From: Aricia agestis
Taxonomy: Eukaryota; Arthropoda; Insecta; Lepidoptera; Lycaenidae
Direction: 5' to 3'
DNA length: 64,000 nucleotides
NCBI RefSeq assembly: GCF_905147365.1
Contig: NC_056418.1
Span: forward strand, 14,755,262 to 14,819,261
Positions 1 to 10,987 of this stretch are shown here, piece after piece. Positions within the stretch are counted from its first letter, which is position 1, and the number at the start of each line of letters is the position of its first letter. A program made the position numbers and the translations under genes. The notes beneath the pieces are model-generated. The model worked only from the letters and a program-made list of their open reading frames with translations. It was not told where the DNA came from and made no database searches.

Positions 1-244
1 GATTTAGAGATGTTATATTACAAGTCGATTTGTGAATTTAGTATTTCGTATGTGTTCTTATTCTAGCTGCCCAGATATAAATGTTAGTGGTTTTTTAGTA
101 TTTAAGTAGCTAATATAACACGGCTATAGTGTTCAATTATGTACTTAATAAGTAAAAGCTCTCTTATTTCACTCTAATAACCCTAATTCTGTCAATAATG
201 TAAAGTATATTATGCTCGTCATCTGTGAGTTGTGGAGTTCGTAG

Positions 245-442
245 ATGAAGTTTACGAAGGACGACGAACTATTCGTCGAAGACGTGTCAAACAAGGTGTA
301 TTGGCAGAAGAACACACTAACTAAAAAAATAACTGGACTCGTTATGAAAGCTACAATCTTTGATTCGGGCGTGAACTCTCACAAGAAAATACGCCCTTAC
401 AACACTAGATACGCCATATGCATTATGCAATCACCCTTATGA
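245..442 (+). CDS. Possible coding exon, unrecognised
   Basis: An open frame of 65 codons starts with ATG and ends in TGA. The base before the ATG completes an AG, with an in-frame TAG directly upstream, so it could be a terminal exon whose acceptor is at 243-244 or an ORF starting at the ATG. The translation is charged and not repetitive (it starts MKFTKDDELFVEDV and later has KKIRPYNTRYAI), and GAC, GTC, GTG and GGC codons are commoner than in the AT-rich surroundings. I do not recognise the family. The polypyrimidine tract is poor and no upstream exon is visible because the window starts here. It may be a chance ORF. Confidence 0.3.
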   Translation: MKFTKDDELFVEDVSNKVYWQKNTLTKKITGLVMKATIFDSGVNSHKKIRPYNTRYAICIMQSPL

Positions 443-719
443 TGTGACATACAAATGAACATATTAATATAAAAATGCAACCTAAAACTGCATTTTCCAT
501 ATAAAAAGTTAATTAAGTGTCACAAAGGCAACGTCAGACGGTCTGTGCTCGAGGGGGGAGGGTGATAGCGGGGGAGGGGGCTGAACACAGACAAAATGTA
601 GCGAGAGTTCTGAAATATAAACCAGTGCACTGGCCATTGATAATGACGTCATGAATATCACGCCACATACTGATATGCTGTGAGACAATAAGTATGACGC
701 ATTATAGTATCCTTACTTC

Positions 720-917
720 CTTACTAATATTAAAAATGTGAAAGAATGTCTGTCTATATGTCAATTTTTTTGTTACCTCTACGTTAAGATGGGTATGGAG
801 ATACTTTAGGGCCTGGGACGGAACATAGGAAAGATTTTCATCGTGCAAATATGTACAGTTATCCCCACAATAATCGAATTTAGGCGCAACGGAGTTACGG
901 GCATCATTTAGTAGGTA
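720..917 (+). mobile_element. Helitron-like fragment
   Basis: It begins near TTACTAATATTAAAAATG, continues with a TGTCTGTC block, and ends in the diagnostic GCAACGGAGTTACGGGCATC block followed by a mutated CTAG-type end (TTAG). The same architecture recurs on both strands through the window. Confidence 0.6.
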
Positions 918-1733
918 ATATTTGCAATAAAGTCATGTACGTCAATGCATTAGACAATGTAATTCTGAACGGAATTAGCCGGTATAATTCGGAACGGATA
1001 TATTTATTTCAAATTCATGACGTCATGAGCACTGCCGGTTACACTGGGTAATATTTCGGAACACAATAAACAGCGACATGATCGAACAGACCGGAGCCAT
1101 ATCTAAGTTGTTTTGCACTGCTTGTGATATTTTAGAACTCCTTTTGTTGTACTTTTGCTTTTAATTGTTATTTTAACTGACGTGACCTAATAAGGCAGTC
1201 AAGATTATTTAGCACTTTTTATTATTTTCTAGTAATGAAGACTTACGTTGTCAAAAATTTTTGTGTAAACATTATACTGAACTCTAAAGTCGTGTCATGT
1301 AAATCGTGGTTTTTCTGACATCGTCTATCGTTTTATAGTTCTTGCGAGCTACAAAAGTTATACAATTTGGAATGTTTTATTATTTTAGTACACCGTGGTT
1401 TTGTATTTCGATAATCGCGGTTTTTAGGACATAGTTTATTTTTTTAATTTTTCATAGAAATATGTTTACCGCGTCTTAGCAACTGTTTATAGTGGAATGA
1501 TGAGAAGTAACATTTTGAAAACGGATATTTTTTTACATTAATTGAAACTTTAGGACCGGGAAAATAATTTGAAATCAAAAAAATGTGAATTCTGTGTATA
1601 GCTAGATGATGAAGTAGGTTAAAGTTACAAGGTTTGTTTAAATTATAAGGGAGAAAATGAGCAATTGCTCTCATATTGTAAAATGTTAGTTACCCACTTC
1701 ATCCACTCGTCTTCAGTCCTTATTTGTAGCTAA
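918..1733. other. No gene seen
   Basis: AT-rich unique-looking sequence. The only notable motif is the palindrome TGACGTCA at about 1019, also present at about 644. No ORF with coding character was seen on either strand. Confidence 0.5.
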
Positions 1734-1973
1734 GCGTAGCGCGTAGCAAGTCTATCGTAATTCGTAGTACGTCTACGTAACGCGTAGCACGTAGTACGTC
1801 TACGTAACGCGTAGCGCGTAGCACGTCTACGTAACGCGTAGCACGTAGTACGTCTACGTAACGCGTAGCGCGTAGCACGTCTACGTAACGCGTAGCACGT
1901 AGTACGTCTACGTAACGCGTAGCGCGTAGCACGTCTACGTAACGCGTAGCACGTAGCACGTCTACGTAGCGTA
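1734..1973. repeat. 27-bp minisatellite with two alternating monomers
   Basis: From 1782 to 1970 there are seven head-to-tail 27-bp monomers. Two variants alternate strictly (A-B-A-B-A-B-A'), giving a 54-bp higher-order dimer. A and B differ only at monomer positions 8 and 14. A degenerate unit precedes the array. The sequence is rich in ACGT and CGTAGC. Because 27 is a multiple of 3, the minus strand stays open and reads RYVDVLRAT repeatedly, but there is no other sign of a gene. Confidence 0.95.
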
Positions 1974-2013
1974 AAAATCTACCGGACACTTAAAATTACA
2001 GTCCTGTAACATA

Positions 2014-2212
2014 CTAGATGACGCCCGCAACTCCGTTGCGATAAAATTCGTTTATCGCGCGGGAATCGTACATTTTTCGAGGATAAAAAGTATCCTATGT
2101 CCTTTCCCGGGACTCAAAGTATCTCCATGCCGAATTTCATCAAAATCGGTTCAGCTGTTTGGGCGTAAAGAGGTAACAGACCGACACATATTACTACGGA
2201 AGTATGGATTAG
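2014..2212 (-). mobile_element. Helitron-like non-autonomous element
   Basis: On the minus strand the 3' end is CTAG (2014-2017) preceded by the GCAACGGAGTTGCGGGCG-type stem. It continues through the conserved AAATCGGTTCAGCTG-type block (read on the plus strand as ATCGGTTCAGCTG) towards a degenerate 5' end near 2210. It closely flanks the minisatellite. Confidence 0.6.
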
Positions 2213-3156
2213 TGGATAGTATTTATACTTAATTCAAATAGCTAATACTCGAAGTACACTCGCAAACAATAGCGTTGTTTTGAGTCACTTCCCGTCACTT
2301 CCTGACCCACTTGCATGCCGAAATACCAAGAGTTATGTACACGCCTGTACCTCCGTACAACATATGTTTTTGTTGCAAACTTCGCGAATAATGTATTTTA
2401 TTGCTCCGAACAGAATATTCGGCAAATACTATTCCGATGTGTAAAAGTTGTTTACTGGGTTAAAGGTTTGTTTTTCTTAAAGTTTCGAGAGCACAATATG
2501 GGGATCGTAGGTAGGGTAGTAAGCTAATATTGTGACTACATGATATTATGATATAATTCTGAGCATACGGCAAACTTACATAAGCGTAAGTAAATACTAA
2601 GATAATACTTATTTTAATGAAAAACAGTACCCGTGAGACCAAACTCTGAGTTTAAAAAACATTAATTATTCGAAAATGCCCGCTATCAAAGGGTTAAGAC
2701 CTAACTAGACCAATAATATAATTTTTTCTTCACGTTCATTTAAAAATATACAAGATTGTCTCGTTATGTTTTCCTTGTTCCCTTGACTATTATTAAATAA
2801 TTTAGCCAATTTTTCAACTATTACGCAACAAATAAACAACCAGCACCACGGTAAAATATGCCCACCACACATTCCCACCACTGCAGCTCATGGGCATGTA
2901 AAATGTGGTCCAAATAAACTGCCAATAAAAACCAAATCGAACTCTTAGCTAACAAGAAGTAGAAGTCTGAATTGATTTATGATAACAAGTTCTGTTGACA
3001 TTGCTGTGCCCTATGCCCTATGACGCCCTAAGCCCTACGTTTCATACTACAACTTAGGGCCTTTACAAAAAGTGCAGAATAACTTGTTTATTTGTGATTG
3101 ATCGTTGTAATTTAAAGGTAAATTTTCGCTTATTCCCTTATTTTATTATTTTTATA
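2213..3156. other. No gene seen
   Basis: AT-rich intergenic sequence. Short ORFs on both strands show no coding character and no repeat family was recognised. Confidence 0.45.
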
Positions 3157-3478
3157 CGTGGGAGAGCCATGCTTCGGCACGAATGGGCCGGCTCGACCGG
3201 ATAAATACCACGTTCTCACAGAAAACCGGCGTGAAACAGCGCTAGCGCTGTGTTTCGCCGAGTGAGTGAGTTTACCGGAGGCCCAATCCCCTACCCTATT
3301 CCTTCCCTACCCTCCCCTATTCCCTTCCAATCCCTACCCTCCCCTATTCCCTCTTAAAAAGGCAGGCAACGCACCTGCAGCTCTTCTGATGCTACGAGTG
3401 TCCATGGGCGACGGAAGTTGCTTTCCATCAGGTGACCCGTTTGCTCGTTATTTCTTTGCCATATAATTAAATTATTTC
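3157..3478 (+). mobile_element. SINE family A (poly-A tailed) copy 1
   Basis: The head begins CGTGGGAGAGCCATGCTTCG and contains the inverted pair CAGCGCTAGCGCTG. A variable CCCTA/CCCTT-rich middle follows, then a conserved tail with GCAACGCACCTGCAGCTC and TCAGGTGACCCGTTTGCTCG, ending in an A-rich run. At least seven copies or fragments lie in the window, in both orientations. The 3' A tract and fixed ends suggest retroposition. I do not assign a published family name. Confidence 0.75.
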
Positions 3479-3588
3479 ATTAAAAAAATATATATATTAG
3501 TAAGTAGACATTAGTTGAGATAGTATAAAAGGTCTAAGAAGTACAGAACTTAAGAACTTTGAAAATCCATCGCTTTTAACTAGAAAAA

Positions 3589-3677
3589 TGTACTCGTGAA
3601 GTATTAGTATAATTGAAAACAGTACTATTGAAAACATTATAATTGAAAACAGTACTATTGAAAACTACGTGTGTACC
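3589..3677 (+). repeat. Short direct repeat
   Basis: A unit of about 30 bp built on TATAATTGAAAACAGTACTA and ATTGAAAAC is present twice in tandem, with sub-repeats of ATTGAAAAC. Confidence 0.7.
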
Positions 3678-3732
3678 AATAATATGTGTAAAACTACTGG
3701 TCGCAATATAATATGCACTTTCTTAGGCTAGA

Positions 3733-3925
3733 GGCCTAAGTGTCTAAACACACTAGGCGGAAAATACGCGGCCGAAGTTCGGCATGATTACGCCTGCAAT
3801 GTATTATGGCCGATGACACACCATGCCGCAAATTCCGTCGCGTTATATTGTATGCGTAGCGCATTGCTGACGTAATCATGCCGAACTTCGGCCGCGTAAC
3901 TTCGGCATGGTGTGTTTGGACACTA
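3733..3925. mobile_element. Foldback miniature element
   Basis: Inverted arms TACGCGGCCGAAGTTCGGCA (near 3765) and TGCCGAACTTCGGCCGCGTA (near 3882) are complementary. Outer arms AGTGTCTAAACACAC and GGTGTGTTTGGACACT also match each other inversely. Confidence 0.7.
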
Positions 3926-4200
3926 AGAAACCATCTCGCGTATATTTACGGGTTTTCTGAACGAAATCTTAGGTCCCTGGCCTTGTCCTTTGTATGCATG
4001 ACAGTGCGTGTCGACTCAACTTATGTGGTTATACTTGTAATAAATAATACGGTAGTAAATCATATGACATCGGTTAACATTGAATGCTATACATCATGTA
4101 GGTAGATTCAAAATGCAAGAAGTAGTTTGGTACAAACTCATAAATAAAAGGAGTATCCAAAATCTTCAAAGTTAGAATAATAATAATCGCCTTGTGTGGA

Positions 4201-4520
4201 CCCAGGGTAGCATTAGATTCATCTTTTAGTGAGCTCCTATAATAATAATAATAATAGTAAAATAATAATATCTGTGGACGCCTCACACCACGACAGTCTG
4301 GCCCCGTGTTAAGCACCTGAAGGACTTGTGTTACGGGTACCAGACAACGGAAATATATTTCATACTTTTATACTATACATATTATATTTAAGATTTTGAT
4401 TATATGATACACATAGGAACTTTAAAAACTTTTTGTTTCCTCGGCGGGATTCGAACCCGCGACCCCCGGCTTGAGCTACCAACAGCCCACCAACTGAGCC
4501 ACAAAGGTCGTCAAAGAAAA
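4201..4520 (-). mobile_element. tRNA-derived SINE (family B)
   Basis: Read on the minus strand, the head has an A-box-like GTGGCTCAGTTGGTGGGC and a B box GGGTTCGAATCCC, then a body ending in an (ATT)n tail near 4230-4270. A close second copy lies at about 59440-59697, with the same body motifs such as GTGTTACGGGTACCAGACAA on the plus strand. The head would look like a tRNA to a scanner but belongs to the SINE. Confidence 0.8.
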
Positions 4521-5308
4521 AGTTAAGAAAAATATTTGAAATTAAAAGAATGTCTAATTCTACTTAATATATAAGTTTGTGGGATGTTTGTCATTCACTC
4601 AAAAATACTGATCGGGTATTGAAAAATTTTGTACGACTATAGCTGGAAAATGAACTTACACATAATTTCTACGATACATTCTGAAAATGTAGGCACACTG
4701 TGTTCCCGTGTGTCTATACTTACGCGGGTAAAGTCGCACGAAAAGTGGCTAGGAGTGATAAATATACCTTGAACAGATGTAAAAATAGGTGCTAAAAGGT
4801 GTCGATTTAAGTATTTATGAGTTTGAGCAGTTTTTACAACTTATTCAATATTAAATTTGAAACGTCGCTTCAAAAAGTTTGAAGCCGACGGAAAATACGA
4901 ATCAAATAAAAATGTATTTATTTGATAACCGCTACAAATGTTAAGTGATATAAAACGTTAAAAACGTCCAATCATCCTCCAGCTAATGGTTTAATCGCAT
5001 CAAATTATTTGCTCTACAATTTACATTTTACATTTTCCACTTCGAAAATCTTCTACAATATTTTTATAGTTTTCACAAAATAGTTGCAGGATTCCACTAC
5101 AATAATCCATACTAATATTACAATTAATGCAATGAGTATCTGTCTATCTGTGTTTGCTTTTTTTAGTACGACACTTTGGGTCCCGGGAAATAAAAGATAG
5201 TTCTTATTGAAGCAAAATTTGTCTTTGCATTGTCAAATATTATTTATAATATTTTGTAGATATCTTTGATTGTGAGATGTGTATTTATTTCCCTTTTACA
5301 TAAAATAT
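4521..5308. other. No gene; one Helitron-like fragment
   Basis: AT-rich. A degenerate Helitron-like 5' end (CCATACTAATATTACAATTA with TCTGTCTATCTG) lies near 5107-5240. Nothing else was recognised. Confidence 0.45.
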
Positions 5309-5653
5309 ACGTGGGAGAGCCATGCTTCGGCACGAATGGGCCGGCTCGACCGGATAAATACCACGTTCTCACAGAAAACCGGCGTGAAACAGCGCTTGCG
5401 CTGTGTTTCGCCGAGTGAGTGAGTTTACCGGAGGCCCAATCCCCTAACCCTTACCCTATTCCCTTCCCTACCCTCAACTATTCCCTTCCCTTCCCTTCCC
5501 TACCCTCCCGTATTACCCTATTCCCTCTTAAAAGGCCGGCAACGCACTTGCAGCTCTTCTGATGCTGCGTGTGTCCATGGGCGACGGAAGTTGCTTTCCA
5601 TCAGGTGACCCGTTTGCTCGTTTGCCCCTTTATTTCATTAAAAAAAAAAAAAA
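5309..5653 (+). mobile_element. SINE family A copy 2
   Basis: Full-length head, CCCTA/CCCTT-rich middle and tail as in the copy at 3157, ending in a run of 14 A at 5640-5653. Confidence 0.8.
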
Positions 5654-5702
5654 CTCCTAAACAGCTTATGAAGTGAACTGCTGCTTTAGAGACGAATATC
5701 AA

Positions 5703-5893
5703 TTATAGGTCTACCAGAATCTGATCAAAAAATATCCTTGATAATGGGATAAATTTTTATATTTGCATGTTTAACGCACAGAATCAGCCGCTATAAGAAA
5801 AAAAGGATCAAAATGTTGTATTCCAATAAACCCGGTATTGCTAGAGTCAATTTATTTTCTCACTTTTTGCCGACAGATTCTGGTTGACCTATA
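5703..5893. mobile_element. MITE with TA flanks
   Basis: Inverted termini TATAGGTCTACCAGAATCTG and CAGATTCTGGTTGACCTATA bound about 190 bp. A related element with the same termini and a different interior lies at about 9412-9632. TA at both ends suggests a Tc1/mariner-mobilised miniature. Confidence 0.7.
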
Positions 5894-7265
5894 CTTAATA
5901 ATTATTGTAATTAAATGAAGGTTTTTGACATAAGCCCCATACATTATCTGTCAAACTCTTGATTAAATTTAAGTTTAATCATGATTAAGTGTCTGAGTGC
6001 GGCAGTATTGTGGTACAAATCTTGCTCAGGGTTTTTATCTCGAAATCAGTATTTTTGTGGGATTTCGTACAGGCGTTAGCAGGGCCGCGAGCAAACGCGA
6101 GTTGTAATAATAAAAATAAATTAGAATCCTTTATTATTCAAGTTAAAGAAATGGAAACAATAAAAGCCAACAAAACACAGCGATTATCTTTATTTATAAA
6201 ATTTACTTCCGTATGCTTATGGCTACTTAGCACGAATACGACTTGTCTTGGCTTTTTGGAACAAAACGATGTTTGTTGGTGTTATATTATTACTTATTTT
6301 CAAAGTTTGTCTGTCAAAAGTCCATTTAAAAAATATCTTTTTTTACTGCTTGTTCTCCGTTTTATTCTTGGCACTAAAACAAAACTAGAATTTATAGTTT
6401 CCCGAAAAGCAACTTTTTAATAAAGTTAATATACTATACAGACAGACCATAAAGTTAATATACCTAGCGGAATAGAGCAACAATCTCAAGCTGTCAAACG
6501 AAACCGAAATTGGTTTACATCTGTGTGTAAAAATATGTGTACGTATACACTTACACAAGCATGATTGAACATGAATTCTATGAGATTAAATTGCCAACGT
6601 GCCGATAAGTGCCGACTGGACGTCAAAAAAAGAGTTATGCTGTCATGTATCACACGTCTCTTTTTACCACGCATTGTTACTGATAGCGACATCTCACTTG
6701 CTCAGGCCTTTGCTTCTCTATTCCGAGAGAGATATCAAAATCCATTTAAGTACCATTAAAATTATATTCTTACGTAATAATAACTGTTTGCATGTAAATC
6801 TGTACATAAAGCACATTTTATAAGAATTTTAAAATTTACTCATCAATTCGTGCACAAATTAAAGTATCAAAGAGCTATTTACTAGTCACTAGAGTGTATT
6901 TATTACGACACCCAAAAGATCATAGTAAACACAACCTAAATAAATAGCAAGGTATTATAAATATGTTTAGAGTTTGCCAAGTCAATCAAAAATATTACTT
7001 TCCTATGAAATGATTTCTTTAACCGTTCCTTTATATATTTCCTAATAAAAGGTTCTTATTGCATCTGATTTTCACATTCAAATGTACAAAAAACATAGAG
7101 TTTTACATCTATTCATAATTTAATTTACTTCCAACGATTTTCCACAAAACACAATTGCAATTTCAAAGCGAAAAATAACAAAATGGTTAGAAGATAAGTT
7201 GATTAAGGCCTCCAGAGTGAGATAGAATTATTTCGGAAATCATATTAGCTTCTCTTAAATTAAAT
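5894..7265. other. No convincing gene
   Basis: A 143-codon open frame at 5989-6420 begins with GTG inside a repeat terminus (GAGTGCGGCAG, shared with the MITE at 20181-20338) and has no recognisable domain. The remainder is AT-rich. Confidence 0.45.
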
Positions 7266-7270
7266 AATAA

Positions 7271-7820
7271 CATCACTTCCTTGTTTAAAAACAAAAAAAA
7301 AACAAAATATTTTCTTTTAATCTTAATTTGGAAGGTTTTTAGTTTCATTTAAAAATATATGAAATAATTATTTAAAAGTGCATGTAAACAAGGCAAACAA
7401 CAACAATTTAATTTGCTAATTGTGTTTGTATTATGCTGGTAAAGTGTTACTGAAATTAAAAAGATTACGACGTCACTTCCTTAACAATACAGAAATGACA
7501 GAGACAACACAGAAGGCGAACACGCTCTTGTTTTTCTGTGATTAATGCCGTAGGGGTTTTTGTTATCTCATAATAATGATTAATATTAATATAATCTGTA
7601 CTTTCATTAAATTTCGTGACGTCACTTAGCTAAAATATTAAAACTGGGAGGCAAAAGTCATTGATAAATAGTATATGCTTGTTTCCACTGTATGTTGTTA
7701 GTATAATGTTCACTCAAATCCAATGCTGTCGTTTTCTTCACTGGATAATACTGAAAAACATGCCTCGGATATATTATTTCCGCTGTCACTATTAAATTAA
7801 ATTTGTGACGTCACTTCCTT
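7271..7820 (+). repeat. Four spaced GACGTCACTTCCTT motifs
   Basis: The motif occurs at 7271 (as CATCACTTCCTT), 7469, 7617 (TGACGTCACTTAG) and 7806. The copies at 7271, 7617 and 7806 are preceded by a TTAAAT-type run, and the last two are followed by AAACTGGGAGG or AAACGGGAGG. The surroundings resemble each other weakly, so this is either a very old tandem duplication of 150-200 bp units or a cluster of CRE-like (TGACGTCA) sites. Confidence 0.5.
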
Positions 7821-7839
7821 GCTTCTAAACGGGAGGGAA

Positions 7840-8732
7840 TTACCACATATCGCCTGGTAATTTTGGGTGTAGGTGGTTCGTAGTAAGGTGTAGATTGGTA
7901 AGCACTTACCAGGTATCGTAGTGGTCTAGTCCGCCATGTCGGCACGTGACGGGAGTAAACAAAACGCGGAAACGCGCGTGCGGGACGCGACGGGGCGACT
8001 GCCAGCTGTGCCGGCGGCCCGAGACACGGTGCCGTAATCGATATACACTCGATGATAGGCCTGGGACAACATCGATTAATAATCGAGTCAATAGAGAAGG
8101 GGATTTAAGTTAATTTAAAATTTTCAGGCATAAAGCTGAATTAGTTCTTTTGGGTTAATTCGTTTGAGATTTTTATGCATAAAGCTGAAGTTCTGGGCGC
8201 TTTATAGATAAGCGCTGTCTTGATGTAACATGTCTGACCTGTAGTAGCAGGTATCTGATAAATGAATAGAATATACAAGACTGTATCTAAAATAAAATTT
8301 GTTAATAAAACAGATATAGAAATTAAGTAAAGCATCTTGCATATGGCGCTCAGTACTGTATGAAATGCAGTACATAGCAAAATTAGCAATAATAATTGTA
8401 CTCTAAAAGAAATAATTGTGAACACTAAAAACATTTGATACGAACCGTCAAGGCGTAGCTGCAGCTACGAAGTTAAGATGCGTATTTATTGATTACGTAC
8501 GAACTTATTTTTATGGATGTAGTATGTAGTAGTTTAAAATGTAGTTACTGTATTAATTTCTTTACTACAAATTACCATCAAAAGAGAGCTCGAATTTAAT
8601 TCCGATGTTAAATAAAATCGCGCTGCGATGCATCGATTCTCGGGAATCGAGTGAACAGTCTCCGCCCCGAACGAGCTCCGCGCATGCGCCGGTCGATGGC
8701 AACTCGGTCAGTGGGCCGCGGGCCACAACAAC
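7840..8732. other. No gene; GC-rich patches
   Basis: A CpG-rich patch at about 7920-8040 and another at about 8630-8730 stand out from the AT-rich background. ATCGAT-containing blocks (near 8036-8090 and 8628-8650) flank them. No exon was recognised. Confidence 0.4.
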
Positions 8733-8943
8733 GGTTCCGACGGAACCAGACCGCCCGGCACCCGGTTGTGGCGAAACCACACCACGCAAAACCCGGTTTC
8801 GACGAAACCATGTATTTATATTGACATGGTTGGGATGGTTTAGAATCGGGTGGTTTAGTAGCTGGTTTGTATGAAACCATGGTTAAGTTAGTCGTTAGAT
8901 TTCAACAAAACCATATGGTCCGGGGCCTGGTTGCAGCGAAACC
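8733..8943. repeat. Array of 15-bp palindromes, GGTTNNNNNGAAACC
   Basis: Imperfect palindromes start at 8733, 8764, 8795, 8864 and 8929. Degenerate units occur near 8828 and 8898, so spacing is about 31-36 bp throughout. The best copy is GGTTTCGACGAAACC. A similar core, GGTTTCAATGAAACC, occurs in the tail of SINE family C (9956 region and 21812 region). Confidence 0.7.
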
Positions 8944-8949
8944 AGTCCA

Positions 8950-9405
8950 CCTGTTGGCGGCTAACCTGTGGCGTTTGACAGTTACAGCTGTAAACAATGA
9001 CGGCGTGTAAACAAAGTGACGTAACCCAATAATTTTCGCTTTTACACGGCTAATTGTTTACATGGCTAAAAGTGAGAACGTCAACTTGAAAAATTATTTT
9101 CCGTCGCTTATTTTCTTTCACCGCTCCTATGCGATTAAACATTGTGGGTTTTTTTAAAGTTTAGTCAGTTTCAATCTACTTTAATTTAAATGTACTTAAG
9201 ATTATATTACAGAATAATGTAACGTATTATTATTATACTGTTAATATGATCTAATAAATGTATTTAAATTAGTAGCCCTATACCCGCGAAGATTAAGCTC
9301 TATTTTCATTTAGACCAAATGAATTGACGCGAAGTTAAAACAAAATTTTGCTGATTGACTTGGTTAACCATACGACATTAACTCAATGGATACCATAATA
9401 AAATA
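8950..9405. other. No feature seen
   Basis: AT-rich sequence without ORF, repeat terminus or motif that I recognise. Confidence 0.45.
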
Positions 9406-9411
9406 TTAATT

Positions 9412-9632
9412 ATAGGTTTACCAGAATCTGATGGCAAAAAAAAGAAAGTGACGCTACCAATACTGGGGAAATTAGATCAAAACGTTTGATACTTTTTTTT
9501 TCTTATAGCGTCTGATTCTGTGTGTGGTACATGCAAATGTAGAAAAATATCCAATTATTAAGGCAAAGGGATATTTTTTGAAAATCTCCCATCCAAATTT
9601 GCCATGAGATTCTGGTAGACCTATACTTTGGT
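9412..9632. mobile_element. MITE with TA flanks
   Basis: Termini TATAGGTTTACCAGAATCTG and AGATTCTGGTAGACCTATAC match the element at 5703-5893. The interiors are only partly similar. Confidence 0.7.
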
Positions 9633-9652
9633 TTATTATTCTTAAAACACAA

Positions 9653-10005
9653 CGCCTCCGTGGTCTAGTGGTATAGAGCGCAGCTCTTGACTCGGAGGTC
9701 GTGGGTGGATTCCCGCGTTGGAAACATGTTATTTCCAAGTTTGGTTAGGACAATGCAGGCTGATCACCTGATTGTCTGACAAGTAAGATGATCCATGCGT
9801 CGGATGGGCATGTAAAAAGACGGTCCTGCGCCTGATCTCTCGCCGGTCGTGTCGGTCTTCCGTCCCACTGGGTTATGAGAGTAAAGGAATAGAGAGTGCT
9901 CGTGTGTACTGCGCACACACTTGGGCACTATAAAATTACTCCTGCGTAGCTGGCCTGGTTTCAATGAAACCGGCCACCGTCACCGAAACCGGTGTGGGAG
10001 ATATT
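9653..10005 (+). mobile_element. tRNA-derived SINE (family C), full length
   Basis: The head carries A box TGGTCTAGTGGTATAGAGCG and a B-box-like GGTGGATTCCC. The body contains GGTCCTGCGCCTGATCTCTC, and a palindromic GGTTTCAATGAAACC precedes the end GTGTGGGAGATATTATTATT. A second copy without the head is at 39500-39816 and a minus-strand tail is at about 21779-21905. Confidence 0.8.
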
Positions 10006-10524
10006 ATTATTATTCTTAAAACCACTTTCTCTTGAAATAGATATTATTAATATGACGAATTAAAAAAAAAATTCGCGAGTGCCAGCAGACCCCGCAGTCA
10101 GCGGACTACTCTCACTCTGTCTTACGAATTTTCTATAGTAAATGTATCATCAATTCTGAACAATTGGCAAATAAAATTGTAGGCTTTTTGCAGATGAAAT
10201 TGTATTATTCTTTTTTCACTATGGAATTGTTCTTAATTATTGGTTTCAGCGTTTAGAGGTAACAGACAGACAATTTCTGAGTTATTAGAATCGAATATGG
10301 ATGCATTAAGGGGGCGACTAACCCAAAATTTTCGATTTTATAATTCATTTTTATACTTGAAAAAAAGCCCCGAACTGTTTCATTTTCAAAAATTAGATAC
10401 TACATTATATTTCCAAGAATTCGACCTGAGCAAAAACACGATATCTTGAAATTTTCTCAATAGAAAAAAATCACAAAGATGCATCTAACTTTCACTAATT
10501 TTTCATTTATTGCTAATTAATAAA

Positions 10525-10584
10525 AACTTAGTTCAATGCACGGTTAATTAATGAATATTAATTAACAGTGCATTGAACTAAGTT
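10525..10584. repeat. Perfect short hairpin
   Basis: AACTTAGTTCAATGCAC and GTGCATTGAACTAAGTT are exact complements around an AT-rich TTAATTAATGAATATTAATT loop. It is probably a small foldback element. Confidence 0.7.
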
Positions 10585-10646
10585 AATATTTTAACACATT
10601 GTATAAAATTCTATCATTGAGAAACCGACCTAGCGGATTTTTGAAA

Positions 10647-10987
10647 TCTATACTAATATTATAAAGCGGAAGAGTTAGTTTGTTTGTTTGTTTGAACGCG
10701 CTAATCTCAGGAACTACTAGTCTAATTTGAAAAATTCTTCCAATGTAAGATAGCCCATTTATCGAGGATATATATTTATAGGCTATATTTTATCACGCTA
10801 TGACTAAAAGGAGAGAAGAAATAGAGGAAAATGTAGAAAAAACGGAGGAAATTATCAATTTTTATGTTATTTGGCACACATTAAGAATAGACCACGTGAA
10901 AGGACATAGGTTTCTTTTTTTGCGGAAAAATGTACGGTTTCCGTGACATTCCTAAATTACGCGGGCGAAGCCGCGCGGAACATCTAG
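10647..10987 (+). mobile_element. Short Helitron, complete
   Basis: It starts with TCTATACTAATATTATAAA after a host A and ends with CTAG before a host T, the A^T insertion typical of Helitrons. A GC-rich stem (GCGGGCGAAGCCGC) lies just before the end. It is 341 bp and non-coding. It resembles the short Helitrons common in Lepidoptera and may be mobilised by an autonomous Helitron elsewhere. Confidence 0.85.

Noticed and set aside
1720..1989. Minus-strand repeat protein or CRISPR-like array
   Set aside because: It is a head-to-tail 27-bp minisatellite without spacers. The ORF follows from the period being divisible by 3. Kept only as a curiosity.
3266..3466. Proline-rich ORF, also at 20731-20922
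   Set aside because: Translation of the CCCTA/CCCTT-rich middle and tail of SINE family A; the same peptide appears at each copy.
4441..4515. tRNA gene on the minus strand
   Set aside because: A and B boxes are present, but the block is the head of a SINE with a close copy including its body at 59440-59697.
5989..6420. 143-codon plus-strand open frame
   Set aside because: It starts with GTG, lies across a MITE terminus (GAGTGCGGCAG), has no domain and is flanked by AT-rich DNA without splice or promoter logic.
9656..9725. tRNA gene on the plus strand
   Set aside because: The head continues into a SINE body that recurs at 39500 and 21779. The B box is degenerate.
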